DNA of 64,000 bases from Fusibacter_C sp942493125 (GCA_942493125.1 OW818667.1:124001-188000); one strand, 5' to 3'. Shown: positions 50,935 through 59,659, counted from the stretch's first letter. Made by a program: numbers and translations. The notes: generated by a model not told the origin, from the letters alone.

Positions 50935-50942
50935 ATTGACAA
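50914..50942 (-). promoter_or_regulatory. Promoter of the Tad operon
   Basis: On the minus strand: TTGTCA (50937-50942), 17-base spacer, TATAAT (50914-50919). The spacer holds one of the two palindromes. Confidence 0.8.
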
Positions 50943-51023
50943 CACTATAATTCCAAATTATCCCATATATTTATATTTTCATTCTAGCATTTTGTTCAAT
51001 CAACGGTTCAAAATAGTAAGAAT

Positions 51024-51061
51024 GAAAAAAAAGACCTTAAACAATGACGTTTAAGGTCTTT
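51024..51061 (-). terminator. Terminator of the 121-residue membrane protein gene
   Basis: AAAGACCTTAAAC / GTTTAAGGTCTTT, 13 pairs and a six-base loop, followed on the minus strand by TTTTTTC. Confidence 0.93.
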
Positions 51062-51069
51062 CTAGCTGT

Positions 51070-51435
51070 TTAGCCTTTTTTAGATACTTTTTTTCCATAA
51101 GGAAATTTGTTTCTGTAAATTTTCTCGTTTTTATTCCATAGCGACATGCCATAAACGGTACCGAACACGATGAAAAAGAGAAGTGACAGAATAGCTTGGT
51201 AGATATTGTACTTGACACTATCTTCGATGATCATGTTGAGCACAATCATGATGACAGAATAGATAACGAATGTCGGAAGCCCCCAAGTAAATGCACCAAA
51301 TTTAAGTGCGAATTTCATTTTACCTTGATCACTGTTTTTTTGCCATCCGTCCAAAACGAGTTTTTCATTTTCAATTGCTCTTTGTTTACGTGCATTCGCT
51401 TTGTCTTCAGAGCTAAGCTTTTGCTTTTTTACCAT
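51070..51435 (-). CDS. Small membrane protein of unknown function
   Basis: 121 residues. Charged Lys/Glu N-terminus (about 1-40), two membrane segments (about 47-70 and 80-100), then a Lys-rich tail. No motif I recognise. The ATG has GGAGG at good spacing. It lies 25 bases downstream of oadA and has its own terminator, so it may be the last gene of the oadA unit. Small two-helix proteins beside OadA recall the gamma subunit of sodium-pumping decarboxylases, but the sequence and topology (two helices, basic) do not fit it, so no function is given. Confidence 0.65.
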   Translation of the reverse strand: MVKKQKLSSEDKANARKQRAIENEKLVLDGWQKNSDQGKMKFALKFGAFTWGLPTFVIYSVIMIVLNMIIEDSVKYNIYQAILSLLFFIVFGTVYGMSLWNKNEKIYRNKFPYGKKVSKKG

Positions 51436-51460
51436 TGATGCCTCCAGCGATTCTTATTAA

Positions 51461-52858
51461 TTAAACCGGATGCGTTTTTTCTTCCTTGTTCACCAAATCA
51501 GAATCTACTTTATAGAGCTGTGCTTGTCTGAATTTAAAATAATCAAGCGCAACATTTGGGAAAAGGACATAAGATAACACATCTTCTTCCTCTTCAATAT
51601 ACTCTTTAATCTTCTCTCTTTCAATAGCCATTAATGGCTCGATGAGATCAGCAGGTCTGCATGTGATGACCTCTTGATCGCCGATGATCTTTTCGATAAT
51701 CTCCGGTTTGATGGCTTCAGAAGGTCTGCCATACATGCCTCTGACGTATTCTTTGATCTCTTTTGGCACCATTTTGTAGCGTTCGCCCATGACGACGTTG
51801 AGAACAGCTTGCGTACCTACCATTTGACTTGTTGGTGTAACAAGTGGCGGGAATCCGAGGTCTTCTCTTACGCGTGGTACTTCTTTGAGCACTTCTTCAT
51901 ATTTATCTAAAGCATTCTGTGCTTTGAGTTGTGAAACGAGATTTGAAAGCATACCGCCTGGTACTTGATAAATTAAAGCATTGATATCCACACCGAGCAT
52001 CTTTGGATCCAATAAGCCTGTATCGATGGCTTTTTCGCGGATTGGCTGGAAATAAGTGGTCACTTTATCGAGAATTTTAAGATCTAATCCCGTATCATAT
52101 GGCGTACCCTGAAGCGCTGCAACCATAGGTTCTGTAGCAGGTTGAGATGTGCCGAGCGCAAAAGGAGAAATTGCCGTATCGATGATGTCAACACCTGCTT
52201 CGATCGCTTTCAGATAGGACATGCTTGCAAGACCGCTCGTGTAATGTGAATGAATTTCAAGCGGTACAGAGATATTGCTTTTGATGGCTTTAACGAGCTT
52301 TTCAGTTTCATATGGCGTAAGAAGACCAGACATGTCCTTGATACAGATCGAATCGGCACCCATGGACTGCATGTCTTTTGCGAGCGAAACGTACTTTTCA
52401 ATCGTATGAACAGGGCTGATCGTATAAGCGATAGCCGCCTGTGCGTGTGCGCCTTCTTCTTTTGTCACTCTAAGCGCCGTTTCGATATTTCTCAGGTCGT
52501 TTAACGCGTCAAAGATGCGGATAATGTCTATGCCGTTTGCAATAGAACGCTTCACAAATTCTGTGACGACATCATCTGGATAGTTTTTGTAGCCAAGAAG
52601 ATTTTGTCCGCGTAGCAACATTTGTAATTTTGTATTTTTGACATTCTTTCGAATGATTCTTAAACGTTCCCAAGGATTTTCACTTAAATATCTCAGTGAA
52701 GCATCAAAAGTTGCACCACCCCAACATTCAAGTGCATGATAGCCAACTTGATCCATCGTTTCCAAAATTGGAATCATCTCTTTAGTAGATAATCGCGTCG
52801 CAATAAGCGATTGATGTGCGTCTCTTAATATTGTCTCAGTTATTTTGATTTTAGACAT
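51461..52858 (-). CDS. oadA: Oxaloacetate decarboxylase alpha / pyruvate carboxylase B-type carboxyltransferase, no biotin domain
   Basis: 465 residues. TIM-barrel carboxyltransferase with the metal/biotin-carboxyl site ETILRDAHQSL (about 8-18), CWGGATFDASLRYL, the catalytic Lys in SICIKDMSGLLTP (about 172-184) and metal His pair in EIHSHYTSG (about 205-213), then the conserved C-terminal helical domain (GGMLSNL, PTSQMVGTQAVLNV). Typical OadA is near 590 residues with a C-terminal biotinyl domain carrying AMKM; here the chain ends at about 465 with no AMKM, so a separate carrier is needed. No oadB or oadG lies nearby. ATG at 52858 (GGAGGG) is used rather than the longer frame. Divergent from lrp. 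Confidence 0.85.
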   Translation of the reverse strand: MSKIKITETILRDAHQSLIATRLSTKEMIPILETMDQVGYHALECWGGATFDASLRYLSENPWERLRIIRKNVKNTKLQMLLRGQNLLGYKNYPDDVVTEFVKRSIANGIDIIRIFDALNDLRNIETALRVTKEEGAHAQAAIAYTISPVHTIEKYVSLAKDMQSMGADSICIKDMSGLLTPYETEKLVKAIKSNISVPLEIHSHYTSGLASMSYLKAIEAGVDIIDTAISPFALGTSQPATEPMVAALQGTPYDTGLDLKILDKVTTYFQPIREKAIDTGLLDPKMLGVDINALIYQVPGGMLSNLVSQLKAQNALDKYEEVLKEVPRVREDLGFPPLVTPTSQMVGTQAVLNVVMGERYKMVPKEIKEYVRGMYGRPSEAIKPEIIEKIIGDQEVITCRPADLIEPLMAIEREKIKEYIEEEEDVLSYVLFPNVALDYFKFRQAQLYKVDSDLVNKEEKTHPV

Positions 52859-52998
52859 GATAACCCTCCTACTGGTATTCATGAAAAGTTTATCATTTGT
52901 ACAATTTTCTGTACAGGAGATTGCAAAAGTGATAGACTAAGCTTAGTTTATTTAATAAATATATTCGCCTTTAAACTTTATTTAATTAGGGAGAAATT
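52859..52998. promoter_or_regulatory. Divergent oadA-lrp control region
   Basis: Contains two TGTACA palindromes (52899-52904 and 52910-52915) 11 bases apart, one helical turn, and a perfect 12-base palindrome ACTAAGCTTAGT (52936-52947). These are candidate operators for the adjacent Lrp-type regulator acting on both genes. Promoter boxes here are weak and not assigned. Confidence 0.5.
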
Positions 52999-53448
52999 AT
53001 GGATAGCACAGATATTCGCATATTAAAAATACTGCAACAGGAAGCGCGCATTTCGATGAAGGAACTCGGTCTCAGAGTTAATCTCACTTCCCCAGCGGTA
53101 TCAGAACGCATTAAAAGATTGGAAGAAAGCGGTGTCATTGAAGGTTATGCCGCCATCGTAAACCCAAAAAAACTCAAGTTGCACGTCGAAGCGATTGTGC
53201 ACGTCTCTATGAAAGTGAGTGCTCATGAACGCTTTAAAAAACTAGCTCTGGAAGAGCGTGAAATCATCGAATGTCACCACGTAACTGGTGAAGATTGCAT
53301 GACGGTCAAAGTGGTATGTGAAGACACCCACAGACTGGAAGAAATCCTCGATAAAATTCAAGCTATTGGCGACACAAAAACAGCCATCATCCTCTCTAGC
53401 CCGCTAAAGAGAAAGGCGATTATTCCACCAAATGTGGAAAATATCTAA
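52999..53448 (+). CDS. Lrp/AsnC-family transcriptional regulator
   Basis: 149 residues. N-terminal helix-turn-helix (MDSTDIRILKILQQEARISM and LGLRVNLTSPAVSERIKRLEESGVI, about 1-45), linker, then the RAM ligand-binding beta-alpha-beta domain (about 70-140; ECHHVTGEDCMTVKVVCED is the family GxxD-like loop region). Members sense amino acids and form octamers. Divergent from oadA with dyads between them, hence a plausible local regulator and autoregulator. ATG behind GGGAG. No terminator is clear in its own direction. Confidence 0.9.
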   Translation: MDSTDIRILKILQQEARISMKELGLRVNLTSPAVSERIKRLEESGVIEGYAAIVNPKKLKLHVEAIVHVSMKVSAHERFKKLALEEREIIECHHVTGEDCMTVKVVCEDTHRLEEILDKIQAIGDTKTAIILSSPLKRKAIIPPNVENI

Positions 53449-53470
53449 TAATTGCTTGCAATTATCTAAA

Positions 53471-53498
53471 AAAAAAATCCTCTAGCTGTACTAGAGGA
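53471..53498 (-). terminator. Terminator downstream of the MBL-fold gene
   Basis: TCCTCTAG-TACAG-CTAGAGGA on the minus strand followed by ten T residues. It serves the gene to its right and, being a perfect stem, may stall lrp transcripts too. Confidence 0.85.
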
Positions 53499-53609
53499 AA
53501 TAGGGGGGAAATATATAATAGACTATGAAGAAATCGTTTCCCAAGTCTGTTGACTATATACCCCTACTCTTATTTTTTATTCAGTTCAATATTTAAAAAA
53601 ATAAAATTT

Positions 53610-54428
53610 TTATAGTTCTACTTGAAAGCCCGTAAAAGCGTAGTTTACCTTTTGCGGGAATTTTATTTTAAGCCTGTAATAACCGTCAATTCCTGTACAA
53701 TGATTGACATAGATGCCTTCAATTCCAAACCGGCTGAACTGCATGAGATGCTGATCGAGATGTCTTAAGAGCTCACCGCTAAAATGCATGCCACCAAAAA
53801 CATAGTGGATGCTGTGGTGGTTGTTTTTTTCAAATGCCGTTTTCAAAATGTTGAGAATCCCCTTGTGTGAGCAACCTGTAAACAAGAAGCTCTTCTTCCC
53901 TTCAGAGATCAACATGAAAAGTTCATCCGCAAATGGATCTTGAATCAGATTCATGGAATCTTTGACAAAAAATTTAGAAGTATCCACTAAATCGTTTGAA
54001 TACATATGGATGTTTGTGATGAGTTTGATACCTGGTGCAATCTCAGTATCCTCTTCAAGAAGCACAAAAGAATTTGGATAGTCACTCACCGGCTTTTTGA
54101 GTTTAAAGCCTATGAAGTGCTGGATTTCATTTGTAATGGATAATTTTTCACCGAAAGCTTTTGGCTTTAAGTAGATGGTCGCCGTTTGGTTGATGGCGAG
54201 AAATGCTTCAAGACCACCGCAATGATCATAATGCCCGTGACTCAAGATGACAAAGTCCACGTCGCTCAAATCTTCGGCAAGATATGAGGCGTTTGCAACA
54301 AAGGCTTTTGTTTGGCCTGTGTCAAAAAGGATTTTTAAACCATGTGTCTTGATCAAGAACGATGAGCCGTGTTCTCCGATCAGACCTTCTCCATACACGA
54401 GGTTGTCGATGAGCGTAACGAGTTCCAT
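53610..54428 (-). CDS. MBL-fold metallohydrolase (COG1237-like)
   Basis: 272 residues, soluble. The metal motif HxHxDH is present as LSHGHYDHCGG (about 61-71), with FLFTGCSHKGILN (about 192-204) supplying a downstream His and HCTGIDGYYRLK near the end. Such proteins resemble the enzyme that couples p-aminobenzoate and ribose in methanopterin synthesis, but most bacterial members have unknown function, and I do not assert that reaction. Start ATG behind AAGGAG. It follows the HPr-like gene on the same strand with 28 bases between. Confidence 0.82.
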   Translation of the reverse strand: MELVTLIDNLVYGEGLIGEHGSSFLIKTHGLKILFDTGQTKAFVANASYLAEDLSDVDFVILSHGHYDHCGGLEAFLAINQTATIYLKPKAFGEKLSITNEIQHFIGFKLKKPVSDYPNSFVLLEEDTEIAPGIKLITNIHMYSNDLVDTSKFFVKDSMNLIQDPFADELFMLISEGKKSFLFTGCSHKGILNILKTAFEKNNHHSIHYVFGGMHFSGELLRHLDQHLMQFSRFGIEGIYVNHCTGIDGYYRLKIKFPQKVNYAFTGFQVEL

Positions 54429-54456
54429 TAAATTCTCCTTTTACCGTTTATTTAAT

Positions 54457-54711
54457 TTATATCAAATGAACCAGTGTGGAAAAATGTGTGAAGGCGTGAT
54501 CTTCGTCGATGCCGTCAATGATGAGTTCAACTGAGGCACCGCTTGGTATTGCGAGACCTAGTGCACTAAAAATCGATTTGAGGCTGCCAGATTTCCCATT
54601 GTAATGCAAAACAATTTCACTACAGAACGTATTGGCATCTTGAACGAGTTTCGTGACAGGCCTTGCATGCAGACCAACTGGATCTTTTATCGTAAATGTG
54701 ATGGTCCTCAT
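54457..54711 (-). CDS. HPr-family phosphocarrier protein
   Basis: 84 residues, the PTS HPr fold. The phosphorylatable His is in GLHARPVTKLVQ (about 13-24, His15 equivalent) and the regulatory region has KSGSLKSIFSALGL with Ser at the position of Ser46 (about 43-56). So both phosphorylation sites are available in sequence. It is not beside ptsI or any EII gene; it lies between an MBL-fold gene and a coiled-coil protein, so it may be a second HPr-like protein (Crh-type role) rather than the main PTS carrier. ATG at 54711 is preferred over the preceding TTG. Confidence 0.88.
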   Translation of the reverse strand: MRTITFTIKDPVGLHARPVTKLVQDANTFCSEIVLHYNGKSGSLKSIFSALGLAIPSGASVELIIDGIDEDHAFTHFSTLVHLI

Positions 54712-54761
54712 CAATTACCTCGCTAACCGTTAATTCATATCAGAGCTAATCCGTATCAGTG

Positions 54762-55343
54762 TTAATCCAAGTAGGTGTCAATCACTTGCCATTTCAAATT
54801 GTCGTCTTTATCAAATGAATATTTGAGGAGCGCATAACCAAGGATATGGCCGTCTTCAAAATATCCAAATACATATTTTTCGTTTAGAACCACTGAGTAC
54901 TCAGGCCACCATTTCATTGAACCGCCTAATACACCTTCCACTGGAAGTAACTCATCATGTGTTGCAAGTTCTTCTAAAAGTGCAAGTGGCGTTTTAAATC
55001 CGCGGGTAACGAGTCCATCGAGGACGTAATCAGGGAGTGTAAAGCTCACATCCAGTTTTGATTCAAGAGCATCCTTAGCCAAATTGATCTCGGCGATTCT
55101 TGCATCATAATCGACAGCTGTCTGAGCGACTTGTTTAATCAATGCCTCTTTTTCTTGATTGAGCGTTGCAATTTCACTATCTTGTGTGGTGCGTTCACTT
55201 TCTAGCGTTGTGATTTCAGCTTGTAGCGCTTCTATATCATTGGATTGAGTGATGAGTAATCCTATTGAAACAACCAATGCGATCAACAACACTGTAAAAA
55301 TCAAAATCACGTGTTCTTTTAACATCGTCGTAAGTTTTTCCAT
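54762..55343 (-). CDS. Membrane-anchored coiled-coil protein, function unknown
   Basis: 193 residues. One N-terminal membrane segment (about 11-33), then a heptad-type coiled coil (about 36-90; ALQAEITTLESERTTQDSEI and so on), then an alpha/beta C-terminal domain (about 98-193) with WPEYSVVLNEKYVFGYFEDGHILGYALLKYSF. The C-terminus is probably extracellular. No family recognised. ATG at 55343 has GGAGGTG upstream; the frame's GTG is inside that site. It lies downstream of the permease pair on the same strand with about 90 bases between. Confidence 0.65.
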   Translation of the reverse strand: MEKLTTMLKEHVILIFTVLLIALVVSIGLLITQSNDIEALQAEITTLESERTTQDSEIATLNQEKEALIKQVAQTAVDYDARIAEINLAKDALESKLDVSFTLPDYVLDGLVTRGFKTPLALLEELATHDELLPVEGVLGGSMKWWPEYSVVLNEKYVFGYFEDGHILGYALLKYSFDKDDNLKWQVIDTYLD

Positions 55344-55434
55344 CGTTTTCACCTCCTATTGCTATAATCTTAGTTTATCACAATAGATGCACAAAAGAAG
55401 GACGTTGAAACCGATGTAATATATATTTAATCAA

Positions 55435-56364
55435 TCATCTGCCCTCACCTTTTGGATCTAGGGCATCTCTAAGCCCCTCACCTAAAAGGTTGATGCTGAT
55501 GATGGTGAGTGAGATGAAGCTCACAGGATAAAACCACATCCAATAATAGCCTGAAGTCACCATGTTGTCCCCTCTGATATTTGGAATCAGATTGCCCCAC
55601 GTCGGCGTTGGTGGTGGAAAGCCCATTCCGACGAAAGATAGCGTAAGTTCGAGCAAAATGGCATTTGCGATTATGGTCGTCGAGGATGCGACGACGACGC
55701 CGATGAGGTTCGGGATCAGATGCTTATAAATCTGTGACGTTTTAGATATACCCAATAATTCAGCGGCCTTCATAAATTCTGTTTCTTTGAGTGACAGTAT
55801 TTCACCGCGAACCATACGAGCAAGCGTCGGAAAACTCAATAAGCCGTAGATGACCATCGTCACGACCATACGGAACATATCGGAAAAATTAAAAGCAAAA
55901 ATCGCTGAAAAAGCAATGATCATAGGCAAAAGTGGCAGTACGTAGATGAACTCTGTAAACCGCATGAGGAGCTTATCCACCCATTTGCCGTAATAGCCAG
56001 AAAGTGCACCAATTAACGTGCCAGACAATATTGTGACCATGGCAGAAAGTGATGCCAAAGCAAGTGAAATACGACCACCGAGCATGATCCGCGTCATCAT
56101 ATCTTGACCGAGCATGTCTGTGCCAAGCGGGTTTGATAGTGATGGCGGTTTGTATCTTAAAACGACGTTGATGGCATTCATTTTATGTGGCGAAAGCATC
56201 GGTCCAAATATCGTGAAAAAGATAATGGCTAAAAGCAAAAATCCCGATATGACTGATATTTTGTTTTTTCGTAATCGACCCAGAGCAAGACGCCAAGGCC
56301 CCGACTCATTTTTTACTTGATTCGCAATCTTATTCTTATTCGTATTCGCATTTGCATTGATCAT
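55435..56364 (-). CDS. Oligopeptide/dipeptide ABC transporter permease (OppC/DppC type)
   Basis: 309 residues. Low-complexity Asn/Lys N-terminus (about 1-20), one membrane helix (about 38-58), GTDMLGQDMMTRIMLGGR as in OppC_N, then five helices of the binding-protein-dependent transport domain with the EAA-like loop AAELLGISKTSQIYKHLIPN (about 197-216). Start ATG behind AGGGGG, ten bases after the OppB-type gene. Neither ATP-binding subunits nor a substrate-binding protein are encoded next to it, which is unusual for this family. Confidence 0.88.
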   Translation of the reverse strand: MINANANTNKNKIANQVKNESGPWRLALGRLRKNKISVISGFLLLAIIFFTIFGPMLSPHKMNAINVVLRYKPPSLSNPLGTDMLGQDMMTRIMLGGRISLALASLSAMVTILSGTLIGALSGYYGKWVDKLLMRFTEFIYVLPLLPMIIAFSAIFAFNFSDMFRMVVTMVIYGLLSFPTLARMVRGEILSLKETEFMKAAELLGISKTSQIYKHLIPNLIGVVVASSTTIIANAILLELTLSFVGMGFPPPTPTWGNLIPNIRGDNMVTSGYYWMWFYPVSFISLTIISINLLGEGLRDALDPKGEGR

Positions 56365-56374
56365 CTCGTACCCC

Positions 56375-57367
56375 CTATTCTATCTTGATTCGTGGATCGG
56401 CGACACCATAGAGGATATCCGCCATGAGGTTTCCCGCAACAGATGCAACGGAAAAAAACAAGATGATGACAGTAATCATCGCACCGTCTCTTCGATAGAC
56501 AGCGTAGAGAAATTCAAGACCGATACCAGGCCATGCAAAAATAGCCTCCACGAAAATGTTGCCGACAAAGAGTGTGGGCAGCATGACGCCGAGGAGTGAT
56601 ATGATGGGAATCCAAGCATTTCTGAATGCATGGCGGTAGATGACAAGTCGTTCTGTGAGCCCTTTTGATCTTGCCGTTCGGATGTAATCCTGATTGATGA
56701 CCTCGATAACGGCATTTCTTACATATCTGGAAACAGTTCCAACGCCAATGACGGTAAGTGTCATGACGGGTAATGCCATATGCAGGAGCACATCTTTAAT
56801 TTCATCTGCCTTCGTCGCATAACCTTTGACCAAGGAGATGACTGAGTGCATTCCAGTCGCGGGAAAAAGACCGAAGTCCACAGCAAATAGGCGCATAAGA
56901 TAAAGGCCTATAAAGAATGACGGCAATGAGACAAATATCAATGTCGTCGTGGAAACGACCCTATCAAAAATGCCATTTTTCTTTGCAGCAGCGCGAACAC
57001 CCAGTGGAATCGCGATCAAAAAAACGAGGAACATGGCGATGGCATTGATCATAAACGTATGCCAAATGAGGTTGTTGACGACCTCAATCGCCGGACGTCT
57101 GTAGTAAAAGGACGTGCCAAAATCGCCTTTTGCCGCATCACCAAGCCAATCAAAGTACCTAAGGTGCCAAGGTTTATCAAGTTCTAGGACCCTTCTTATC
57201 TGTTGGTATTGCTCTTGTGTCGGTCTCGGTGATCCCTCTGGCAATGAATTGATATAAGCGGTCATTTCATCACCGGGCATGGCGTCAACGAGTATAAAGA
57301 CGACGAGCGTCACGGCTATAATCAGTGGTATGGTATGCAAAATGCGTCGACCGATGAATTTCAGCAT
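56375..57367 (-). CDS. Oligopeptide/dipeptide ABC transporter permease (OppB/DppB type)
   Basis: 330 residues, six predicted helices. N-terminus MLKFIGRRILHTIPLIIAVT is the OppB hallmark, followed by the long external loop (PRPTQEQYQQIRRVLELDKP) and the core domain with the ATPase contact loop ARSKGLTERLVIYRHAFRNA (about 230-250). ATG behind AGGGAG. Forms a two-gene unit with the OppC-type permease. Possible substrates (peptides, nickel, other) cannot be told from the permeases alone. Confidence 0.88.
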   Translation of the reverse strand: MLKFIGRRILHTIPLIIAVTLVVFILVDAMPGDEMTAYINSLPEGSPRPTQEQYQQIRRVLELDKPWHLRYFDWLGDAAKGDFGTSFYYRRPAIEVVNNLIWHTFMINAIAMFLVFLIAIPLGVRAAAKKNGIFDRVVSTTTLIFVSLPSFFIGLYLMRLFAVDFGLFPATGMHSVISLVKGYATKADEIKDVLLHMALPVMTLTVIGVGTVSRYVRNAVIEVINQDYIRTARSKGLTERLVIYRHAFRNAWIPIISLLGVMLPTLFVGNIFVEAIFAWPGIGLEFLYAVYRRDGAMITVIILFFSVASVAGNLMADILYGVADPRIKIE

Positions 57368-57428
57368 AAGTGGACTCCCTAGTTTGACGTGTTCTACGTT
57401 GAATTTCTATGTGAAGCTATATGTGATG

Positions 57429-58190
57429 CTATGCAATCGTCTTAATAAGATCCTTGATGACTTCTCCTGCGATGATAAGACCAACAACAGAGGGTACAAA
57501 TGCAATGCTTCCAGGTACTTGGCGTCTTGTGCTGCAGTTGCGCTGAACGTCTTTTGGACAAACGCAGTTGTTTTTACAGCTGAGTTCATCTTTTTCTATA
57601 GGTTTCATGGCTGGCTCTTTCGAATAGACCACTTTCAATTTATCGATGCCTCTTACTTTCAGTTCTTTTCTCATGACTTTCGCCAGAGGGCATACAGACG
57701 TTTTTTTGATGTCCGTGACTTCAAACTGCGTTGGATCCAGCTTGTTGCCTGCACCCATGCTGCTAATGATCGGTACACCTGCTTCATTTGCCATCTCTAC
57801 AAGCAGTAATTTAGAGGAAACCGTGTCAATCGCGTCAATGATGTAGCTAAACTTTTTAAAGTCGATTTCTGCCGCTGTCTCAGCACCAAAAAAGCATCTG
57901 TTTGCTTCGACGATCGCATCAGGATTTATTTCTAAAATGCGTTCTTTCATGACTTCAACTTTGACACGACCTACGGTTTTACGAGTGGCGATGAGTTGTC
58001 TGTTGATATTTGTAAGGCATACTTTGTCGTCGTCGTAGAGATAGAAAGTGCCAATACCCGTACGTGCGAGTGCTTCAACGGCATATGAGCCGACACCGCC
58101 AACGCCAAATATTGCGACACTAGCATCTTGAAGCGAACGCAATCCGTCGCTGCCTATTAATAATTCTGTTCTTGAAAACTGATTTAACAA
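57429..58190 (-). CDS. tcdA: tRNA threonylcarbamoyladenosine dehydratase TcdA (ThiF/E1-like)
   Basis: ATP-dependent cyclisation of t6A37 to ct6A in tRNAs. 253 residues of the E1/MoeB/ThiF fold. Seen: nucleotide-binding GVGGVGSYAVEALARTG (about 29-45), the Arg/Asp region YDDDKVCLTNINRQL, DAIDTVSSKLLLVE and Cys-containing C-terminal half (KNNCVCPKDVQRNC). Start TTG behind GGAGG, consistent spacing. MoeB/ThiF alternatives are less likely, since no thiamine or molybdopterin genes lie nearby and the N-terminus (FSRTELLIGSDGL) is of TcdA type. Confidence 0.88.
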   Translation of the reverse strand: MLNQFSRTELLIGSDGLRSLQDASVAIFGVGGVGSYAVEALARTGIGTFYLYDDDKVCLTNINRQLIATRKTVGRVKVEVMKERILEINPDAIVEANRCFFGAETAAEIDFKKFSYIIDAIDTVSSKLLLVEMANEAGVPIISSMGAGNKLDPTQFEVTDIKKTSVCPLAKVMRKELKVRGIDKLKVVYSKEPAMKPIEKDELSCKNNCVCPKDVQRNCSTRRQVPGSIAFVPSVVGLIIAGEVIKDLIKTIA

Positions 58191-58204
58191 TGAATTTCCT
58201 CCTG

Positions 58205-58232
58205 TAAAAAAGAACCCTCATAGTTGAGGGTC
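58205..58232 (-). terminator. Terminator of the CorC-type gene
   Basis: On the minus strand GACCCTCA-ACTA-TGAGGGTTC (one mismatch at the base) followed by TTTTTT. Confidence 0.9.
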
Positions 58233-58243
58233 CATGATTATTT

Positions 58244-59488
58244 TTATGTGTGAATACGTAATTTCTCGATCCTGTTGCGATCCACTTCTTCTACGATGAA
58301 CTTGATGCCATCGTATTCGATGGTTTCGTTTACCTCCGGAATATAGCCAAACTCTCCGACGATAAAGCCGCCAATTGTGTCAAAATCTTCAGATTCGATG
58401 TTCACGCCGATCATCTCATTTAATTCATCAATACGCGTGCTGCCTTCGACGATATATTCGTCTTCTTTGATCACTTCAATGTCTTTCTCGTGATCATCAT
58501 ACTCGTCGCGAATATCGCCGACGATTTCTTCGATGAGGTCTTCCACAGTTACGATACCAGCGGTTCCGCCGTACTCATCCAGTACAATGGCCATCGGTAT
58601 ACGATGTGCTCTAAGCTCTTGGAACAGCTCCGTCGTCTTTTTATATTCAAATGTGAAATAAGGTTCGCGAATATAATCATGTATGTCGAAAACGGTGTTC
58701 TCAGAAGCTTTAAAAATCAAATCCTTAATATACAAAATACCGATGATGTTATCGGTCGTATCTTGATAAATCGGAAGTCTAGAAAATTGCTCAGCTTTAA
58801 ATGTTTCAATGATTTTTTCATAAGTTGCACCGACTTCTATAGAAGCCATATCCGTTCTTGGCGTCATGATATCGCGTACCTGCGTATCACCAAATTCGAA
58901 CACGTTGTAGATCATCTGTTTCTCTTCACCTTCAAGAACGCCTTCTTCATGACTGACGTTAACCATCGTTTTAAGTTCATCTTCTGTGATGAATGGTTGC
59001 GTACGACCAGGTTTGCCACCCAGCATCTTGATAAGGCCATTTGTGATGACGAGAAATACCGATACAAGCGGATTGAAAATAACAATGAAAAGACTAATAA
59101 CTTTCGCAATTTTCAAAGATATGAACTCTGAATGCTGCGCTGCAAGTGATTTTGGTGTGATTTCTCCAAAGATGAGAACTAAGACAGTCATAGCGGCAGT
59201 TGCAATAGCGACACCTGAGCTACCCATGTAATGGATGGCTAAAGATGTGGCAAGTGCAGAAGCACCGATATTGACGATATTGTTTCCCACGAGTATGGAG
59301 CCCAACAATTTGTTTGGATTCTCCACCAATTTACTAACGGTTTCAGCACCCTTGACTTTTTCGTCGACGAGATGCCTAATCCTGATTTTACTGAGTGACA
59401 TTAATGCTGTTTCTGATGCTGAGAAAAATGCTGACATCCCAATCAACACCGCCAATAGTATGAACTGCCAACTCGCGCCTGCTTCCAA
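58244..59488 (-). CDS. CNNM/CorC-type membrane protein with CBS pair (hemolysin family)
   Basis: 414 residues. DUF21 membrane domain with about four helices (about 5-175; SASETALMSLSKIRIRHLVDEK and ITPKSLAAQHSE), then two CBS domains (about 205-330; DIMTPRTDM, EYGGTAGIVTVEDLIEEIVGDI) and a C-terminal CorC_HlyC domain. Family members export Mg2+ or Co2+; the hemolysin label is historical. Start is debatable: a GTG at 59500 lies within the AGGAG site, so the TTG at 59488 is preferred. Its own promoter region is the 59489-59659 gap. Confidence 0.88.
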   Translation of the reverse strand: MEAGASWQFILLAVLIGMSAFFSASETALMSLSKIRIRHLVDEKVKGAETVSKLVENPNKLLGSILVGNNIVNIGASALATSLAIHYMGSSGVAIATAAMTVLVLIFGEITPKSLAAQHSEFISLKIAKVISLFIVIFNPLVSVFLVITNGLIKMLGGKPGRTQPFITEDELKTMVNVSHEEGVLEGEEKQMIYNVFEFGDTQVRDIMTPRTDMASIEVGATYEKIIETFKAEQFSRLPIYQDTTDNIIGILYIKDLIFKASENTVFDIHDYIREPYFTFEYKKTTELFQELRAHRIPMAIVLDEYGGTAGIVTVEDLIEEIVGDIRDEYDDHEKDIEVIKEDEYIVEGSTRIDELNEMIGVNIESEDFDTIGGFIVGEFGYIPEVNETIEYDGIKFIVEEVDRNRIEKLRIHT

Positions 59489-59659
59489 AAAAAACCACAC
59501 TCCTATTTAAATAATCAATTTGAAACTTTAACCACTCAGTTACGGGTCAAAAGTCATAGTTTAGGAAAATATATAGTCAATTATACATTTACCATAGTAT
59601 TATACCCGTAAATTATATCATAAAGAATCTCATATCTGCAACAGAATCAATAGTTGACG

